From Chloroflexota bacterium (lineage in GTDB: Bacteria > Chloroflexota > Dehalococcoidia > Lucifugimonadales > Lucifugimonadaceae): 12,956 bases of DNA. Positions 12,851-12,956 of the stretch are shown here, in pieces; position 1 is the stretch's first letter, and every line of letters starts with the position of its first letter. A program made the position numbers and the translations under genes. Where the stretch lies: positions 1-12,956 of the forward strand of contig JAJCYX010000090.1 in NCBI GenBank assembly GCA_029262715.1, given 5' to 3'. Under the pieces are notes generated by a model. The model was given only the letters and a program-made list of their open reading frames with translations. It was not told the origin of the DNA and did no database searches.

Positions 12851-12853
12851 CAA
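12823..12853 (-). repeat. Right 31-bp inverted repeat (repeat C) of the GIY-YIG unit
   Basis: Exact reverse complement of 12441-12471. It includes the last eight codons of the GIY-YIG gene and its stop at 12848-12850. Confidence 0.92.
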
Positions 12854-12940
12854 TTTGCAGAAGCTATGGACTGCCTCCGGTGAACGCAAATACATCAGAC
12901 GACATCCGGGCTATACGAACCAACGCAACAAGGAACAAAA

Positions 12941-12956
12941 ATGGCAGACACAGTTA
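12941..12956 (+). CDS. Start of an unidentified gene cut by the window edge
   Basis: ATG with AGGA six bases upstream (12931-12934) opens a frame reading MADTV before the window ends. Five residues do not allow identification. The good ribosome site is the only support. Confidence 0.45.

Larger units (their letters stand above)
12441..12853 (+). mobile_element. Candidate 413-bp element: GIY-YIG gene between perfect 31-bp inverted repeats
   Basis: The unit is defined by perfect inverted repeats at both ends, with identity stopping abruptly outside and inside. It contains one gene, a GIY-YIG nuclease, whose last codons lie in the right repeat. Flanking bases (GTGGAT on the left, TTGCAG on the right) show no target-site duplication. 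A diverged single copy of the same repeat sits at the cdsA start. Mobility is inferred from structure only; it may instead be a gene that collected repeats at its edges. Confidence 0.5.

Noticed and set aside
12441..12853. Classic insertion sequence or integron cassette
   Set aside because: There is no DDE, Y1, serine or tyrosine recombinase, no target duplication is visible, and no attC-like R and L boxes were recognised. The candidate element is reported under its own description instead.
12854..12940. Promoter for the gene starting at 12941
   Set aside because: TTGCAG and TATACG strings exist but are not spaced as a -35/-10 pair.
1..12956. tRNA, rRNA or riboswitch genes
   Set aside because: I looked for cloverleaf arms with the TTCGA-type loop and for known leader motifs in the longer gaps and saw none; a covariance-model scan would be decisive.

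Overview
The window is about 13 kb of bacterial chromosome. Ten genes on the minus strand form the classic translation / isoprenoid / envelope cluster. In transcription order (right to left) they are rpsB, tsf, pyrH, frr, uppS, cdsA, dxr, rseP, ispG and proS, with proS cut by the left edge. This gene order, a short EF-Ts of about 170 residues, the 185-residue Frr and the DXR motif VDSEPSAIWQ suggest Chloroflexota, perhaps a Dehalococcoidia or marine SAR202-like lineage. That placement is inference; I could not search a database.

Layout. 1-425 is the start of proS. 426-845 is a gene-free gap of repeats. 846-2081 is ispG. 2082-2495 is a second repeat-filled gap. 2496-4253 is rseP, 4341-5474 dxr and 5474-6352 cdsA; the cdsA stop and the dxr start share one base. 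6353-6630 is a third repeat-filled gap. 6631-7437 is uppS, 7526-8083 frr, 8232-8951 pyrH, 8975-9484 tsf and 9573-11015 rpsB. 11016-11472 is the divergent control region. On the plus strand follow an aldo/keto reductase (11473-12396), a small GIY-YIG nuclease gene (12527-12850) and the first codons of another gene (12941 to the edge).

How the genes work together. rpsB, tsf, frr and proS serve translation and pyrH makes UDP for nucleotide pools. dxr and ispG are MEP-pathway enzymes supplying isoprenoid units. UppS turns these into undecaprenyl diphosphate for cell wall assembly, CdsA makes CDP-diacylglycerol for phospholipids, and RseP is a site-2 intramembrane protease. The set couples ribosome production to membrane and envelope growth.

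The least ordinary part is the DNA between genes. Four families of small palindromic repeats, called A, B, C and D here, fill the three long gaps. A can form either a 10-bp hairpin or, on the other strand, a canonical G-quadruplex. B and C share the end TGTCATYCYGA. D is a GC-rich hairpin followed by GTTTTC, and it sits just 3' of the ispG, rseP and uppS stop codons. Two copies of C form a perfect 31-bp inverted repeat around the GIY-YIG gene and supply its stop codon. A third, diverged C supplies the ATG of cdsA. A nuclease gene bracketed by the same palindrome that is scattered nearby is the best candidate here for an undescribed mobile or repeat-maintenance system.
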